A DNA stretch of 64,000 nt. Source: Pratylenchus scribneri (lineage: Eukaryota; Nematoda; Chromadorea; Rhabditida; Pratylenchidae). The stretch covers positions 682,001 to 746,000 of the forward strand of contig JAQSEB010000101.1 in assembly GCA_030063045.1 (NCBI GenBank), in the 5' to 3' direction. Under the pieces are notes generated by a model. It was not told where the DNA came from and did not search any database. It worked only from the letters and a program-made list of their open reading frames with translations. Of the stretch, positions 46,580-57,792 are shown one piece after another. Numbering within the stretch: position 1 is the stretch's first letter; the number at the start of each line of letters is the position of its first letter. The translations under genes were made by a program, and so were the position numbers.

Positions 46580-46720
46580 ATGAGCATAATATTTTTAATG
46601 CAACAATCCCTTGCGCCACAAAGACGTTTTTTTTTTACTTTAGAATCTTTAAAATCACATGATATTGATTACGAAATTCTTGTGCAAAAAGCTGGTATTC
46701 AAGAATATTTAAAAAAATAA
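46580..46720 (+). CDS. 46-codon ORF, MSIIFLMQQSLAPQRRFF
   Basis: ATG to TAA, with TAG in frame 10 bp upstream, so the start is plausible: MSIIFLMQQSLAPQRRFFF then TLESLKSHDIDYEILVQK then AGIQEYLKK. It looks like a small helical protein or the first segment of one. No family was recognised. Confidence 0.45.
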   Translation: MSIIFLMQQSLAPQRRFFFTLESLKSHDIDYEILVQKAGIQEYLKK

Positions 46721-46735
46721 AACTTCTATAAATAA

Positions 46736-46801
46736 GATGAATTCCTTAGTTTAATATCGATGCCTTTCAACTTTTTGAGTGAAAAATATTTTCATTCTTA
46801 A
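46736..46801 (+). CDS. 21-codon frame, DEFLSLISMPFNFLSEK
   Basis: Follows TAA and ends at TAA. That stop overlaps the ATG of the next frame (TAATG). Confidence 0.25.
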   Translation, partial: DEFLSLISMPFNFLSEKYFHS

Positions 46802-46866
46802 TGAAACAATCGCATCATGAAATACTGCTGTTGATTGGAGCATTTTTTTTCTACGAGATTTTCTAA
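46801..46866 (+). CDS. 21-codon ORF, MKQSHHEILLLIGAFFF
   Basis: ATG to TAA. Polar start then a hydrophobic run. Its start overlaps the preceding stop. Possibly part of the same broken segment. Confidence 0.25.
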   Translation: MKQSHHEILLLIGAFFFYEIF

Positions 46867-47743
46867 AAATTGCATTTTGAAAATGTAATATATTTTTTAA
46901 ATAAAATTTATTATATATTTACTAATAAAAATACTAAATTCTAATAAAAAAATTTAAAAAATTTTTCAATGGTAACTAATCAACAACAATTTCTAATTTT
47001 ATAAGAGGAAATGATGGAATAATTAAATTAAAATAATATATTTATAAATTTAAAATATCTTAAACCGATTACATCAAGAACTCAGCGAAAATCTACATAG
47101 ATGAGAGCAATAAATATCAAAATAATATTATTTGATTGTATTTAATAAAAAATTATAAAAATTTTAACTATTAATTTTATAGGAAATGATTTTCAATTCA
47201 GGAAAAGGAAGTCTCACAAAAAATTAAAATCAGATCATGCTAGCAGATCAGTTATCATTATTAAAATTAAGTACTAAAAGTATACCAAAATAATTTAATA
47301 ATTAATAAGAAAATATGCATGCATAATTTTTATAAAGTTCATAAATTCATTTATACATATTTATAGAAATTAATTGAAGTAAATTATTTTAATTTATTCT
47401 TTTATTTTAAAATATTGGTGTTGATTTATATTATAATATAGAAAATCAAATTAAATATCCAAATGAAATATTTATACATCTTTATATTAAAAATATAATT
47501 TTTTAAATTTATTTTCTAAAAATAATATATTAAATAAAATAAATATTTAAAAAATATTCTTAAAATATTTATCATTTACCTTCTAGAAATTTTTTATTTT
47601 AATTTAAAAAATTTCTAATAAAATATATGGTGCTTTCAAAGGAGACACAAAGTGGCAAATTAGTATAAAAATTCTAATAAAAATATAATTTTTCAAAAAA
47701 AAATTGATAATAGAAATCATAGATGAATTTAAAATATGGCTGA

Positions 47744-47926
47744 ATTTTTGCTCATGCAATAAATCAACTATATCCCATTGAATATATCAATCCTTCTTGG
47801 CCGATCTTATATTTATTAAAAAAGATTGAATTAGGAAAGAGGAAATTGAAAGAGACAAAATATTCTCTCTCTCTTAATAACTATTCAATTGCAATAAATC
47901 TAATGACAATACAACAATATAAATAA
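47744..47926 (+). CDS. strong coding-like frame, 60 codons
   Basis: IFAHAINQLYPIEYINPSW, then PILYLLKKIELGKRKLKET, then KYSLSLNNYSIAINLMT, to TAA. Tyrosine, proline and tryptophan in the first half and a basic linker in the middle. A second frame in the first half (MAEFLLMQ, TAA, INYIPLNISILLGRS) is also readable. No family was recognised. Confidence 0.42.
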   Translation: MFAHAINQLYPIEYINPSWPILYLLKKIELGKRKLKETKYSLSLNNYSIAINLMTIQQYK

Positions 47927-49328
47927 TTTAAATTTATAAAAATTTAATAATTTTATTTAAAAAAATATTTGCAAATAAAATTTTAGAAAAAATAAAATAC
48001 ATTTTTAATTATTTAATTAATAAAATAAAATAAAAAATATTTAAGAAATAAGTATATGATGAAGAATATGGAATATTTAATAAATTATATTGGTTATTGA
48101 ATCGAATAATCGAAATAAAATGGATTATAATTTAAAAATAAAAGAAAATATATTTAAATATTTAACGATTCATTATTGGGCTGAAAAAAATAAATTATAA
48201 AAATAAATTAATTCCGGAATATTTTTATATTTCTACAATAAATTTTTAATTTATTATAAAAAATTCAAAAAAAATTATAAAATTAAATTCTTACAAATCT
48301 TGAATAATCAATAATTTATGAAACGAGCATTTTATCATAGAGAATTTTAGTTTTTTAAAAATACAATAAAGATTTATTTTATATTAGAAATTATGTATTA
48401 CATGTGAAATATTTTTCAAGATTTAAAAATAATGAATTCATCCTAAATTAACAAATAAGGTGATTTCGAAAACAATTCCATGTTCATTGGCATTCTTTTT
48501 TACAAATTATAATAAATGAAAATTATAATTTAAATAATAAAATTAAATTTTAATTAAATTTTGTCTATAAATTAATAAACATAATTTGATGTTAATAAAT
48601 TATCCAAATAATTAAAAAATAATAAATATTGTATTACATTTCTCCTATAACTATAATATTAAAAAAATATTTTGCAAATGAAAAATGATTTGTATTATAA
48701 AAATATTTCAAAGTGAAATTTTTTAAATTATTTTAAAAAAATTAAAAATAGAAATAAACCACAATAAGTAAAATAATTAAAAATTTTTCATTTGGAAATA
48801 ATTTACGAGAAAGAATTATTTATATAATTTTTTAAAATATTACTAATAACGACAAATGCAAAAGAACTAAAATAAAAATCATTATTTTAATATTTCTTTT
48901 TTTAAAAAATTATTCAATAATAAATAATTACTAAATAAAATTTCAATCCATTTATCTTTTTTACTAACACAAAACTATGGCGAAATTTTATCAACTATAA
49001 TAAAAATTGACTTAAATTACTCTATTTTAATGAAATTATTAACAAGTAAAAATACTAATATTATTATAATAATCTTTTTTTGAATATTAAGATGCAAGAA
49101 TACATAATACTTTTAAATATTTATAATTATATCTATATTTCTAAAATTCAAATTATATTTTAAAATATTTCTAATAAACAATCGCTATGCTCTAGCATCT
49201 TTTGAATTTGCCGTTTTTTCCTTTAAAGTTCAGCCATAAAAAGAAAAAAATTTAAAAATTGACATTAATATGGTTATATATTTTCTACAATATCAATAAT
49301 TGAAATTCTATATAAATGGAAACGGTAA

Positions 49329-49415
49329 AATCATAAGGATTATTTCATTGGCGAATTGACCATCAAAGAAGTATGTCCATCCTAACAACAAAAAGAAAGA
49401 GAGGACATAATATAA
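49329..49415 (+). pseudogene. frame with one internal TAA, NHKDYFIGELTIKEVC
   Basis: NHKDYFIGELTIKEVCPS, TAA (49383-49385), then QQKEREDII. The interruption sits just before two CAA codons. Same pattern as at 35452 and 32862. Confidence 0.3.
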
Positions 49416-49866
49416 AAATTTAGAATAATATATCTAAAATGTGTATTTTTTAAAAATAATTTTAGGAATAAAATTTAATATAATTAAAATACGAAATATT
49501 TTAATTCCAAAAATATATAAAATTAAAGAATTGAAGAATTCTTAATCAAATATAATTTGACAAGATAAATTTATTATTATGGATACGAATATGATAAATA
49601 AAACCAATTAAAGTGAATCCTTGAGAATTGCTCACTCATAATAAAAAATATTTTTAATTATAATTAAATTATTTTGAATAAATAAATTTTTCCAATTTTT
49701 ATTTTTATATTGAAAGTAAAAAGAACTTTTAAATTTATATATTGAAAATAATTTCCTATATATGAATATTTAATTTATAATTAATCATTAAATTAAAAAA
49801 ATTTTTAGTGATAAAATAAAAGAATTTTTCAATAATGGAAAGATTGTTTTGAAAATTTTCCAATAA

Positions 49867-49941
49867 ATTTTTCTAATTGAAATGGACATTTTTTTCCCAG
49901 AAAATAGATATGAAAAAGAAGGTTTTGTCTTCCCTCTCTGA
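49867..49941 (+). CDS. short island, MDIFFPENRYEKEGFVF
   Basis: ATG at 49882, ends TGA. Compact, charged and aromatic, clearly distinct from the flanks. Confidence 0.28.
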   Translation: MFLIEMDIFFPENRYEKEGFVFPL

Positions 49942-51367
49942 TTTATATGATTAATTCCTTTTTTAGAGTTGTTCTCTAAGTTTATTTCTTCAAAAAACGG
50001 ATAAAAATAATTTTAAAAAATATTTAAAGGAAAATAATTAATAATAATTTAAATTAAAAATTAAAAATGTAATAATTAAAGAATCAAATAATAATGAAAA
50101 ATAATAAACATTATTGATAATTTAAAGGAATAATTTTTGATAAAGTTAAAAATAAAATTAATATAATAATCATAAAATTAATTTAGTGAAATCTGTTGAA
50201 TTTATTAATTTAATTAAAAATATTATTCGAAAATAAAATAACATTCGCATTAATAATATAAAAAAGAAAAAAAATTAATGGAAGCGCATAAATGATAGAT
50301 AAATTTATATATTTTTAAAGTAGAAAATTTATGGCAATTAGTTTTTCTTTAGACATAGTTTTTACTCGAATCCATTAAAATTATCAAAATGATTATTATT
50401 TTAATCGACCAGATTTAAATTTAAATTAAAATTTATACAAAAATATCAATAGAAACTATGAAATAATTTTATTTTTTTTATTAAAATTTCAATTCAATTA
50501 AATATAAATATTTTATAAAAAAAATATTTCTTAGAAAAATATAGGCAAAAAAATTTAAAAATTTAAAATTTTTTAATTTTTTATAAAGAAAAAATATTAA
50601 TTGCAAAAAGAAAAATCTATTTCTATTTTTAAAAATTTTTAATTTTATTCTTAAAAAAAATAATAAATTTAAATTTGATTCTTCTAAATCCGAATAATAA
50701 AAATAAATTTTCTTCTTCTAAATCCGAATGGCATTGGCAAAAATATGAATTTTAGATTGAATTATTTTAATCAATTTTATCATTAAATTGAATCGGCTTT
50801 ATTTTCTTCGATAATATGAAGACATAATATATTTGGCTAAATTGAATAAATAAGAAATAAAATATAATTTAAAAATTTCTTTATATTGAATAAAAGAATC
50901 AATTATATAAAAATTTATAGTATATAAAACTGATTAAAAAATAATTTTTAATAATAATTAAATATATTTTTTTAAAATTTCATAATTTAATTCATATTAT
51001 CTAAATAGGAAAAAAATTTTTCAAAAAAATTAAAAAAAAATTCTTAAATTTTTCCCTATTTTTGTTAAGACAATTATTAATTGATGACTTTAAATCATCG
51101 ATATATATTTAATGAAAGAGTTTTGAAATACATATTTAATAAATATAAAAATGCAAAAATAATAATTTTATTAATAAAAAATTAAAATTCAACAAATCAT
51201 ATAGATAATAAAAATTGAAAATAACGCATGTTGGTATTTTATCTTTAAATAAAAAGAAAAATATAAAAAAATCTATCTATGCTATGTTAAAAAATGAATA
51301 GAAAACACTTACTTTGTTTAAGCCGGAACTAAAATTGAGATAAAATTGATTATTTTCACTTTTATAG

Positions 51368-51427
51368 AGTGTGTCAATTACTGCTGTTAATGTCATGACA
51401 GATGCTACGAATCTGATCCCAAGTTGA
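51368..51427 (+). pseudogene. possible RNase H first strand (TDA motif)
   Basis: SVSITAVNVMTDATNLIPS and TGA. The hydrophobic strand followed by TDA-S/T matches the first catalytic aspartate of retroelement RNase H. It lies about 0.55 kb before the RNase H tail at 51953, further than the roughly 150-200 bp expected in an intact domain. The gap is AT-rich spacer with a small island at 51540-51575. Confidence 0.3.
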
Positions 51428-51952
51428 ATGTGATTCATATTTTTGCTACTATCTAGAGAAATAAGTTTGTTCTATTTTTAATGTTGGCTTAGTGAAAAAA
51501 TTATTATTTAATGAGTATTTTAAATTAATTTTTAAATGAAATGAGCTTCGCCTTCCAATTAACGAGCTATGATTGATTATTTAAACAAAAAGTTGAAAAA
51601 AATTCTTATAAGAAAATTCACTGTAAATTTTAAAATTTTATTGATGAATTTATAAAATCCATAGTCACATTTCATGGAATAATAACTCAAGGAATTCAAA
51701 TTGTCAGAAATTTACAATTTACTGTTATCCATACTATTTTATATAAATTTATATAAAAAAAAATAAAATATATATTCAAGAAAATAAAAAGAAAAATTTA
51801 AAAAAAAATAAAAATTTTAGAAAAAACTTATAATTTAATTTTTATGATTCAATTCAAAATTTAATAAATAGATGAATTGTTAAATAAAGATTAATAAAAA
51901 TATTAAAATATAATTAAATTGATTAAAATATTCATATTATTTCTGAATATAA

Positions 51953-52186
51953 ATAAGCAAGGAATTCAATTCTGCATTGGTAGTAGCATTAAAAAATTTT
52001 GAAACCTCTATTGAAAGCTCTGGCCAAACCATAATAAGAATATATAAGTCCATTTTTCCATTATTAAAAAAGAAAGAATCCAAAGATCGATTGGCCAAAT
52101 TTCAAATGATAATCCAAAATTTCGATATAAAATTTGACCATTAATCAAAGAAATTAAATGCTTTCTCTGATTATATTAGAAAATAA
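51953..52186 (+). pseudogene. retroelement RNase H C-terminal part (probable)
   Basis: A frame of 63 codons, one TAA (52142-52144), then 13 more. Recognisable parts are EFNSALVVALKNFE (helix with the E-x2-A pattern), GQTIIR then a decayed T-D position, then DRLAKFQMIIQNFDIKF, and after the TAA SKKLNAFSDYIRK. The last fits the H-x4-N-x2-AD-x-LSR end of the domain, with one residue shift at AD. Either a Ty3/caulimovirid-like or a BEL/Pao-like RNase H could give this. Key aspartates are not all intact, so it is a relic. Identification is by eye only. Confidence 0.45.
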
Positions 52187-52573
52187 TAAATTAATTTGAG
52201 TTCAATTAATCAATTAATGATAATTTGATTAAAAATAATTTCCTATAACAAAAAATTAAATGATAAAAATGCTAATGAAATAAAACAATTCAAATAAAAA
52301 TACAATAAAAATATATGGAATACTAAAGTTAAAAATTATGTATACTTGAAGGATAAATTAAAAATAATTTAAATTTCTAATAGAAAATAAGTAAATAATC
52401 GATATAAAATTCTTTTAAATTATTGATTCTAGAGTTTTATTTATATGGAATATTATTGATATAAAATAATTCATTTATAATAAAAAAAAACATATCCAAC
52501 TATATATTCTATGAAATAATTGAAAATAGATAAATCGGAAAAATTTGTTTTTTATTAATATCATTAATAACCA

Positions 52574-52666
52574 ATGTCTCTCATAATTTCCAGGGTAAGA
52601 AAAAAAATTCGAAATAAATCCAATTATGACCCTCATTTAATGTCGTTTTTCTCGACAAACTATTAA
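52574..52666 (+). CDS. 30-codon ORF or first exon, MSLIISR
   Basis: ATG to TAA: MSLIISRVRKKIRNKSNYD then PHLMSFFSTNY. After the codons for ISR the sequence CAGGGTAAGA is an excellent splice donor, so this might instead be a seven-codon first exon. Confidence 0.35.
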   Translation: MSLIISRVRKKIRNKSNYDPHLMSFFSTNY

Positions 52667-52891
52667 TAATTGAATGAAAGAGATTAATCTTAAAAGAATT
52701 AAAAATAATAATTTTATAAAAATTTAAAAATAATTCAAATTTCTAGAAAATATTATACTTTTAAATATTACTTTAATCTTTACATAAATCTATAATTTAT
52801 CATATTATAAAATTCAAATTGGCTGAAGATATTAAATTCTTAATAATAATAAATTATTATATAATTAAATATTAATACTAAATATTATTAA

Positions 52892-53068
52892 AATGAACTA
52901 CCAACGCGACCAGCTGGTAATAATGCTAATAAACTACTTGTTGCAATTGTGGCAAAGAGTTGGTGTATTGGTCAATGTAAATCGTGGATTAGTTGGTCGA
53001 TTGAATATTATGGAAAAGAGAACAGTAAAATTTTTGTGCAAATATTGAAAAATTCCTATCCATTATAA
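52892..53068 (+). CDS. two long overlapping + frames
   Basis: Frame 1 (52892-53068, 58 codons) reads NELPTRPAGNNANKLLV, then AIVAKSWCIGQCKSWISW, then SIEYYGKENSKIFVQ. Frame 2 (ATG 52893 to 53048, 51 codons) reads MNYQRDQLVIMLINYLLQL, then WQRVGVLVNVNRGLVGRL, then NIMEKRTVKFL. Both are free of stops through a GC-raised island of about 110 bp. Frame 2 has its own ATG. A donor-like GTAATAATG sits at 52918. No family was recognised for either. Confidence 0.42.
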   Translation, partial: NELPTRPAGNNANKLLVAIVAKSWCIGQCKSWISWSIEYYGKENSKIFVQILKNSYPL

Positions 53069-53078
53069 AATATATTAA

Positions 53079-53267
53079 TATTTAAAAAAATTATATTTAT
53101 TGATATTTTCAAAACTATGGTTTTATAAAATAAAATTAAATTCTTATGCCTTTTATTTTAATCTTTTTTCTATATTTGGTGAAAATCTCATAGTATTTTC
53201 CATCGATATTGTGTCTATCAATACCAGTGAAGTTTTCTGGCTAATAAGGACAAAAATTAGGGTGTGA
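53079..53267 (+). CDS. strong coding-like frame, 62 codons
   Basis: LLIFSKLWFYKIKLNSYAF, then YFNLFSIFGENLIVFSIDI, then VSINTSEVFWLIRTKIRV and TGA. Starts 11 bases after the previous frame's stop. The GC-raised part begins at GENLIVFSIDIV. Hydrophobic with regularly placed polar residues. No family was recognised. Confidence 0.42.
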   Translation, partial: YLKKLYLLIFSKLWFYKIKLNSYAFYFNLFSIFGENLIVFSIDIVSINTSEVFWLIRTKIRV

Positions 53268-53884
53268 TATATTGAAGTTATTTATAAATAATTCAATAAA
53301 AAATAAAAATTAATTATTATTTAAAATGCGAAATGGAATTGTCGAGACCATAAATATAAATTTAAAAAAATTAAATTGTACTTTAATTCTGTTAGTTATT
53401 ATTATCATATTAGAAGATTTTTCTGAAAAAAATTGAAGATAATATTTAAATATGCTGGTTTAAAAAAAATCATACATCAATGATTATATGACTAAAAATT
53501 AAAGAATAAATAATTTAAAAATTTTTAATTATTAAAATAATTCATTATTACATTAATTTTCATAAAATTTAAGTAAAATTAATTTTACATTATAATTATT
53601 TCTACAAAATATTTAAAATATTAATTAAAAAAATTTTTTTTAAAAAGATTCAACAGACATTTATTAAATATATATAAAATGTTTATATTTCTGTAAAAAA
53701 ATAGAATTACGAAGACAGAATATTACCAAATTTAATCCTAAAAAATGACTCTGTAAAAGTCCTAAAAACTGGAATTTATTTTTGATGAATTTTTCCTTGG
53801 AATGAAAATGCAATGTATTAGAGAACAAAATTCTTTTAATATCAATAATTTACATTTTAATTTTAATTAAAACTCATATATTAA

Positions 53885-54049
53885 GCAATTTTTATTAAAT
53901 CTTTAAATGCAAGAGTCATTGCAATTGCCACATTTCTCGATGCGGATATCATCAAGTTTTGCGAAATTCATCCAGAGTATGGGTACAATTCAAAAGTCTA
54001 GGAAGGATGGAAGAAGATTGTGGCAGAAAAATATCAAAAAAATTTGTAA
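53885..54049 (+). pseudogene. broken frame, weakly MADF-like
   Basis: One phase reads ARVIAIATFLDADIIKFCE then IHPEYGYNSKV, TAG (53999-54001), then EGWKKIVAEKYQKNL. The pattern Y-x9-W-x2-I and the preceding IIKFCEIHP recall MADF DNA-binding domains, but a stretch of about eight residues expected between HP and Y is missing, so the match is weak. In a different phase an ATG at 53907 gives 57 codons without a stop (MQESLQLPHFSMRISSSF then KSRKDGRRLWQKNIKKIC), which could be the true frame. Confidence 0.35.
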
Positions 54050-54954
54050 AATGCGCGCTTATCTATTGTCAAAAATGTAAATAAAAAAAAATTATAAAAA
54101 AGTTCATTAAGTAAAGTGAATTAAATTTCCAATTAAAAGAAGACAAATAATATCTTAAAAAAGTAACATTTATATAATTGCAAAAGAAGAGAAAAATAAG
54201 TATTTATTTCAATATTGCTTTGATTTTTTGTTTATTCATTTCAAAATGTGATATATTCATTCAACATGATTCGTTAGATATTATTTTTTCTATTTAAGAA
54301 TTTTAAATTATGCCCTGCCTTAATCATAACCAAAAATGATAAAAAAAATTTAAATTTTTCTTCTTAAAATTATTTACCAAATAAATTTACAAATAAAAAT
54401 AAAATATTATTAAGTCCTATTTAATGAAGCAAACCTTTTGCTAATATGTTTTAAACAAATGATCTAGAAGAAATCTAATTTAATAAAATTTATAGACACT
54501 TTATCAAAGCTATAAATATCAAAATTATTAAAGCAATATTAATAAAATTTTATAGATTTATAACATCTAAAAATAAATTATCTATGAAAATTCTTATAAA
54601 TGAAAAACTATAAAAATTATCAAATAAAGGATAATAAAATTATTGATACCAACGAGAAAAAAATAACGAAAGATAAATTTTAAAATTTATTAAATTCTAA
54701 TATATAAAAATTTCTAATTACATGAAAATAAATAGAAAATTTCAACAAAAATAAAAATTAAGTTGGGAATAATAAACAATTGCAATTATATTTTATTATA
54801 AACTATTATTGATATCCAGACAAAAATTAGGACAGAAAATAATTATTTATATATTAGTTGTTAAAATAAAATTTTTTAGAACGAATACTATAGGATAACA
54901 CATTCCTTTCAAACATATGCTATAGGTAAATTTAAATTATTAATTTTAAAATTA

Positions 54955-55209
54955 ATGAGAAGATTACTAAAATCCATTCGTTATACAGTATTGGCTTTTA
55001 AAAGCTCATTAATTAATTTCGAAAACAATAACATTCAAATTAAAATTTTTCTTGTAATAATTTTTAATCTCAAAAAAATATTTTATTTTATATGTAATAC
55101 TGAAAATTGTGCCTTCCCTGTAATACATTCGAAAAGAATTATTCCAATGGATCATAAAATCACTTTCACATCATATTTATTGGAAATGATCTCTTCCGGT
55201 ACCATTTAA
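54955..55209 (+). CDS. 84-codon ORF
   Basis: ATG-initiated: MRRLLKSIRYTVLAFKSSL, then a lysine/isoleucine-rich middle, then FYFICNTENCAFPVIHSKR, then MDHKITFTSYLLEMISSGT. Two GC-raised patches lie in one phase joined by AT-rich sequence, which supports coding. No family was recognised and no splice sites are needed. Confidence 0.4.
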   Translation: MRRLLKSIRYTVLAFKSSLINFENNNIQIKIFLVIIFNLKKIFYFICNTENCAFPVIHSKRIIPMDHKITFTSYLLEMISSGTI

Positions 55210-55600
55210 TTACAGTACCAAATTCCCTATTTGCTATCTTTTCTAATTCAAAATATATAATAAAATTAGATAAAAATATAATAATTTGAAATACTTTTCA
55301 TCTAATAAATTTTTCCAAAAAATATTTTTTGAGTTTATTCATAAATTTATTTCCTAATTCATTAGGAAAATATTTCTCTTGCAAAAATTTTTAAATAATT
55401 TTTTATTTAATTTATTTAAATATTTTTAAAGCTAACTAAATTAATTAAATAATAATATTATATTTCCTCATGAATATGTTAATGGGCAAATATCTCAACA
55501 AAATAAAATTTATTAACATAAAAAAAATGCAAAATTTCTTCTTAAAAATAAATAATTTATATAAGATGAAATTTCAATATATTAACAGAAGAGATTCTTA

Positions 55601-55693
55601 ATGAAAAACAACATCAATGCAGAAGATATAATGATGACAGTTCTAATGTTTCAGCTTGCAGCACTCTCTAATTATCAAATAATTATAATATAA
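55601..55693 (+). CDS. 30-codon ORF, MKNNINAEDIMMTVLMF
   Basis: ATG to TAA. A second + frame through the same island (EEILNEKQHQCRRYNDDSS then NVSACSTL) is equally open. Frame undecided. Confidence 0.28.
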   Translation: MKNNINAEDIMMTVLMFQLAALSNYQIIII

Positions 55694-56185
55694 TTTAATT
55701 ATAGAATGATAATATTTTTATAATAAATTATTTAAATAAATTACAAATATAAATATTTCCAGCCCTTATTATTTCAGTGAATTTTTAAAATTATGAAAAA
55801 AGATTACACTCAAAATGAAATTAAATATTTTTTTAATATGAAATTCAGTTGGATTATTTTTAAAGCAGTGATTTAAAAAAGGATAATCGAAAAATATAAT
55901 AAAAATTTAAAATTATTCAATAATTTAAAATTCGAATATATTCTTTGAGCATTTTTAGATTTATAAAAAATAAAAAATTTTTGGTTAAAAAAATTAACAT
56001 AAAAAATTTATTTAAATATAATCCATCAATATGAATTGGAAAATTGAAAAAATTGCAATTTCAATATGATATTAAATTCATTTCTTAAAAATAATAATTG
56101 AATTAATATTGACTCTTCATTGGTTGCAATTTAGATAAAGAATAAAGGAATAATGAATTAATTAAATAAAACGAATTCATCTTAA

Positions 56186-56299
56186 TCCTCTTATACATCT
56201 GCTTTCGGCTATTTTCTAAAGGATCGATATGATGATGCAGAATCGGTAAAAATTATAAAATTATCCGATAATAAATTATTATTTAAATTTTTGATTTAA
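56186..56299 (+). pseudogene. possible RNase H N-terminal fragment
   Basis: After TAA the frame reads SSYTSAFGYFLKDRYDD then AESVKIIKLSDNKLL. S-S-x3-AFG-x3-hydrophobic-K/R and a following strand with a lysine resemble the first two strands of BEL/Pao-type RNase H, after the catalytic DAS. The aspartate itself is not present. It lies downstream of the RNase H tail, so it is not part of the same intact polyprotein. Confidence 0.3.
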
Positions 56300-57000
56300 A
56301 AATAACTGCAAATTAATTAAATCAAGTTATATCCTAAAGAAAAATTTTTCTTCAATATAATTAATTTATAAAATTTCGATAAATTAATATTAAAAATTTA
56401 TATTATATAGATAAATTTCTTGAATTTAAAATTCTAATAATAATAATCAAAATTCAAAATTTGATCTATATTACTAGAAAATTATATATAATTTAATAAA
56501 AATAAAAATTCGAGTGAACATCTCTCCAACACAATAATTGTGTTTTATTAAATAAAGTAAAAGTAATTTTTAAAAATGAAAGGGTTAAAAAATAAACTAA
56601 AAATATTTAATTAATATATTTTAAATTTGAATCATTATAGATATATTAAGACAATTTTAATATAATAAAATTATATAATCAAAATCAAATAAAAAAAGAC
56701 AAATATATATTCTTAATTGGATGAAATTGAAAAGGATCAAAATATTAAAAGAATTTCACTATCAATAATTACGTCTTTCAAATTTTCACTAAAAATCAGA
56801 TAAAATTAAAACAAAGTACTCTAATTAAAATGGAATTAAAATTATAAAAAATGAAAATGAGTTAAATATTGTTATTTTTTATAGGCTTCAAAATGAGGCA
56901 AATAAACTGAAAACTCGCTACGCGAAGTGGTAGAGGAAACTCCTCCAAGCAAATATAAAATTTCAAAAATAAGGCAAATTTTAATTTTCTTTAATATTTT

Positions 57001-57204
57001 TTAATACATATTTTTAAAATATAATTTAAAAATATAAAATTTATTCCTCATAATTTTAAGAAAAATTAAGATTAAGATGGATTTTGTATTCGCATGATAA
57101 AATATATTATAATTTGAATAGAAGAATACTAAATGGCAAATAGAAAATTTACGAATTATTAGAGAATAATTTTTTAAAAAATATATTTTTAAGTGATTTA
57201 GCAA
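57001..57204 (-). CDS. 67-codon minus ORF, mostly hydrophobic
   Basis: ATG-initiated. The part KFSICHLVFFYSNYNIFYH then ANTKSILILIFLKIMRNK spans two slightly GC-raised patches. The ends are spacer-like. Low support. Confidence 0.2.
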   Translation of the reverse strand: MLNHLKIYFLKNYSLIIRKFSICHLVFFYSNYNIFYHANTKSILILIFLKIMRNKFYIFKLYFKNMY

Positions 57205-57651
57205 AAAAAATTAAAAATTAAATAGATTTTAAAAATGCATATTATCAATTAAAAAAATATAAAAAATTTTCAAATATATTATAATTCTCTGAAACAAATT
57301 TAACTAAATAAAAAAAGAAATTAATTTCTCTATTCAGTCAAATATTTTATGTAATTTGTACAAATCTAATAAATAAGTGAAACTTAAAAAAATTTATAAT
57401 AAGAAAATATTATGGACTTCGGAATAGTAGAAAAATGAATTATAAATAAACATGATTATGCAAGTTAATAAAAATTTATTGAAAATTAATATCAGAAAAA
57501 TGCAAATTTCTTATCGCCTGCATTGAAGTTAAATTAAACTACATGTAATAAAACTAGAATTTAAAATCGATAAAATTTTTTTTAATATTTAAGAAACAAA
57601 TATTCTTTATTATTCTAGAAATAATGAAAAATAAAATGGATCCTTCGGTAG

Positions 57652-57792
57652 GATGATTATAGAAGATTTATTGAAGAAACATTTGTAGTCAATTCTAACT
57701 TTGTATACTCCGACTCTTTTTATTGCTTAACTTTTTGTTACTTTAATTTTATCTTAAACTTTTGTAATACAATTAAAGAATTATTTATTTAA
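57652..57792 (+). CDS. coding-like frame, 46 codons, after TAG
   Basis: DDYRRFIEETFVVNSNFVY then SDSFYCLTFCYFNFILNF then CNTIKELFI. The phase is open before the TAG as KWILR, again inside the GC-raised island (GGATCCTTCGG). Another case of a TAG inside an otherwise continuous frame. Confidence 0.38.
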   Translation, partial: DDYRRFIEETFVVNSNFVYSDSFYCLTFCYFNFILNFCNTIKELFI

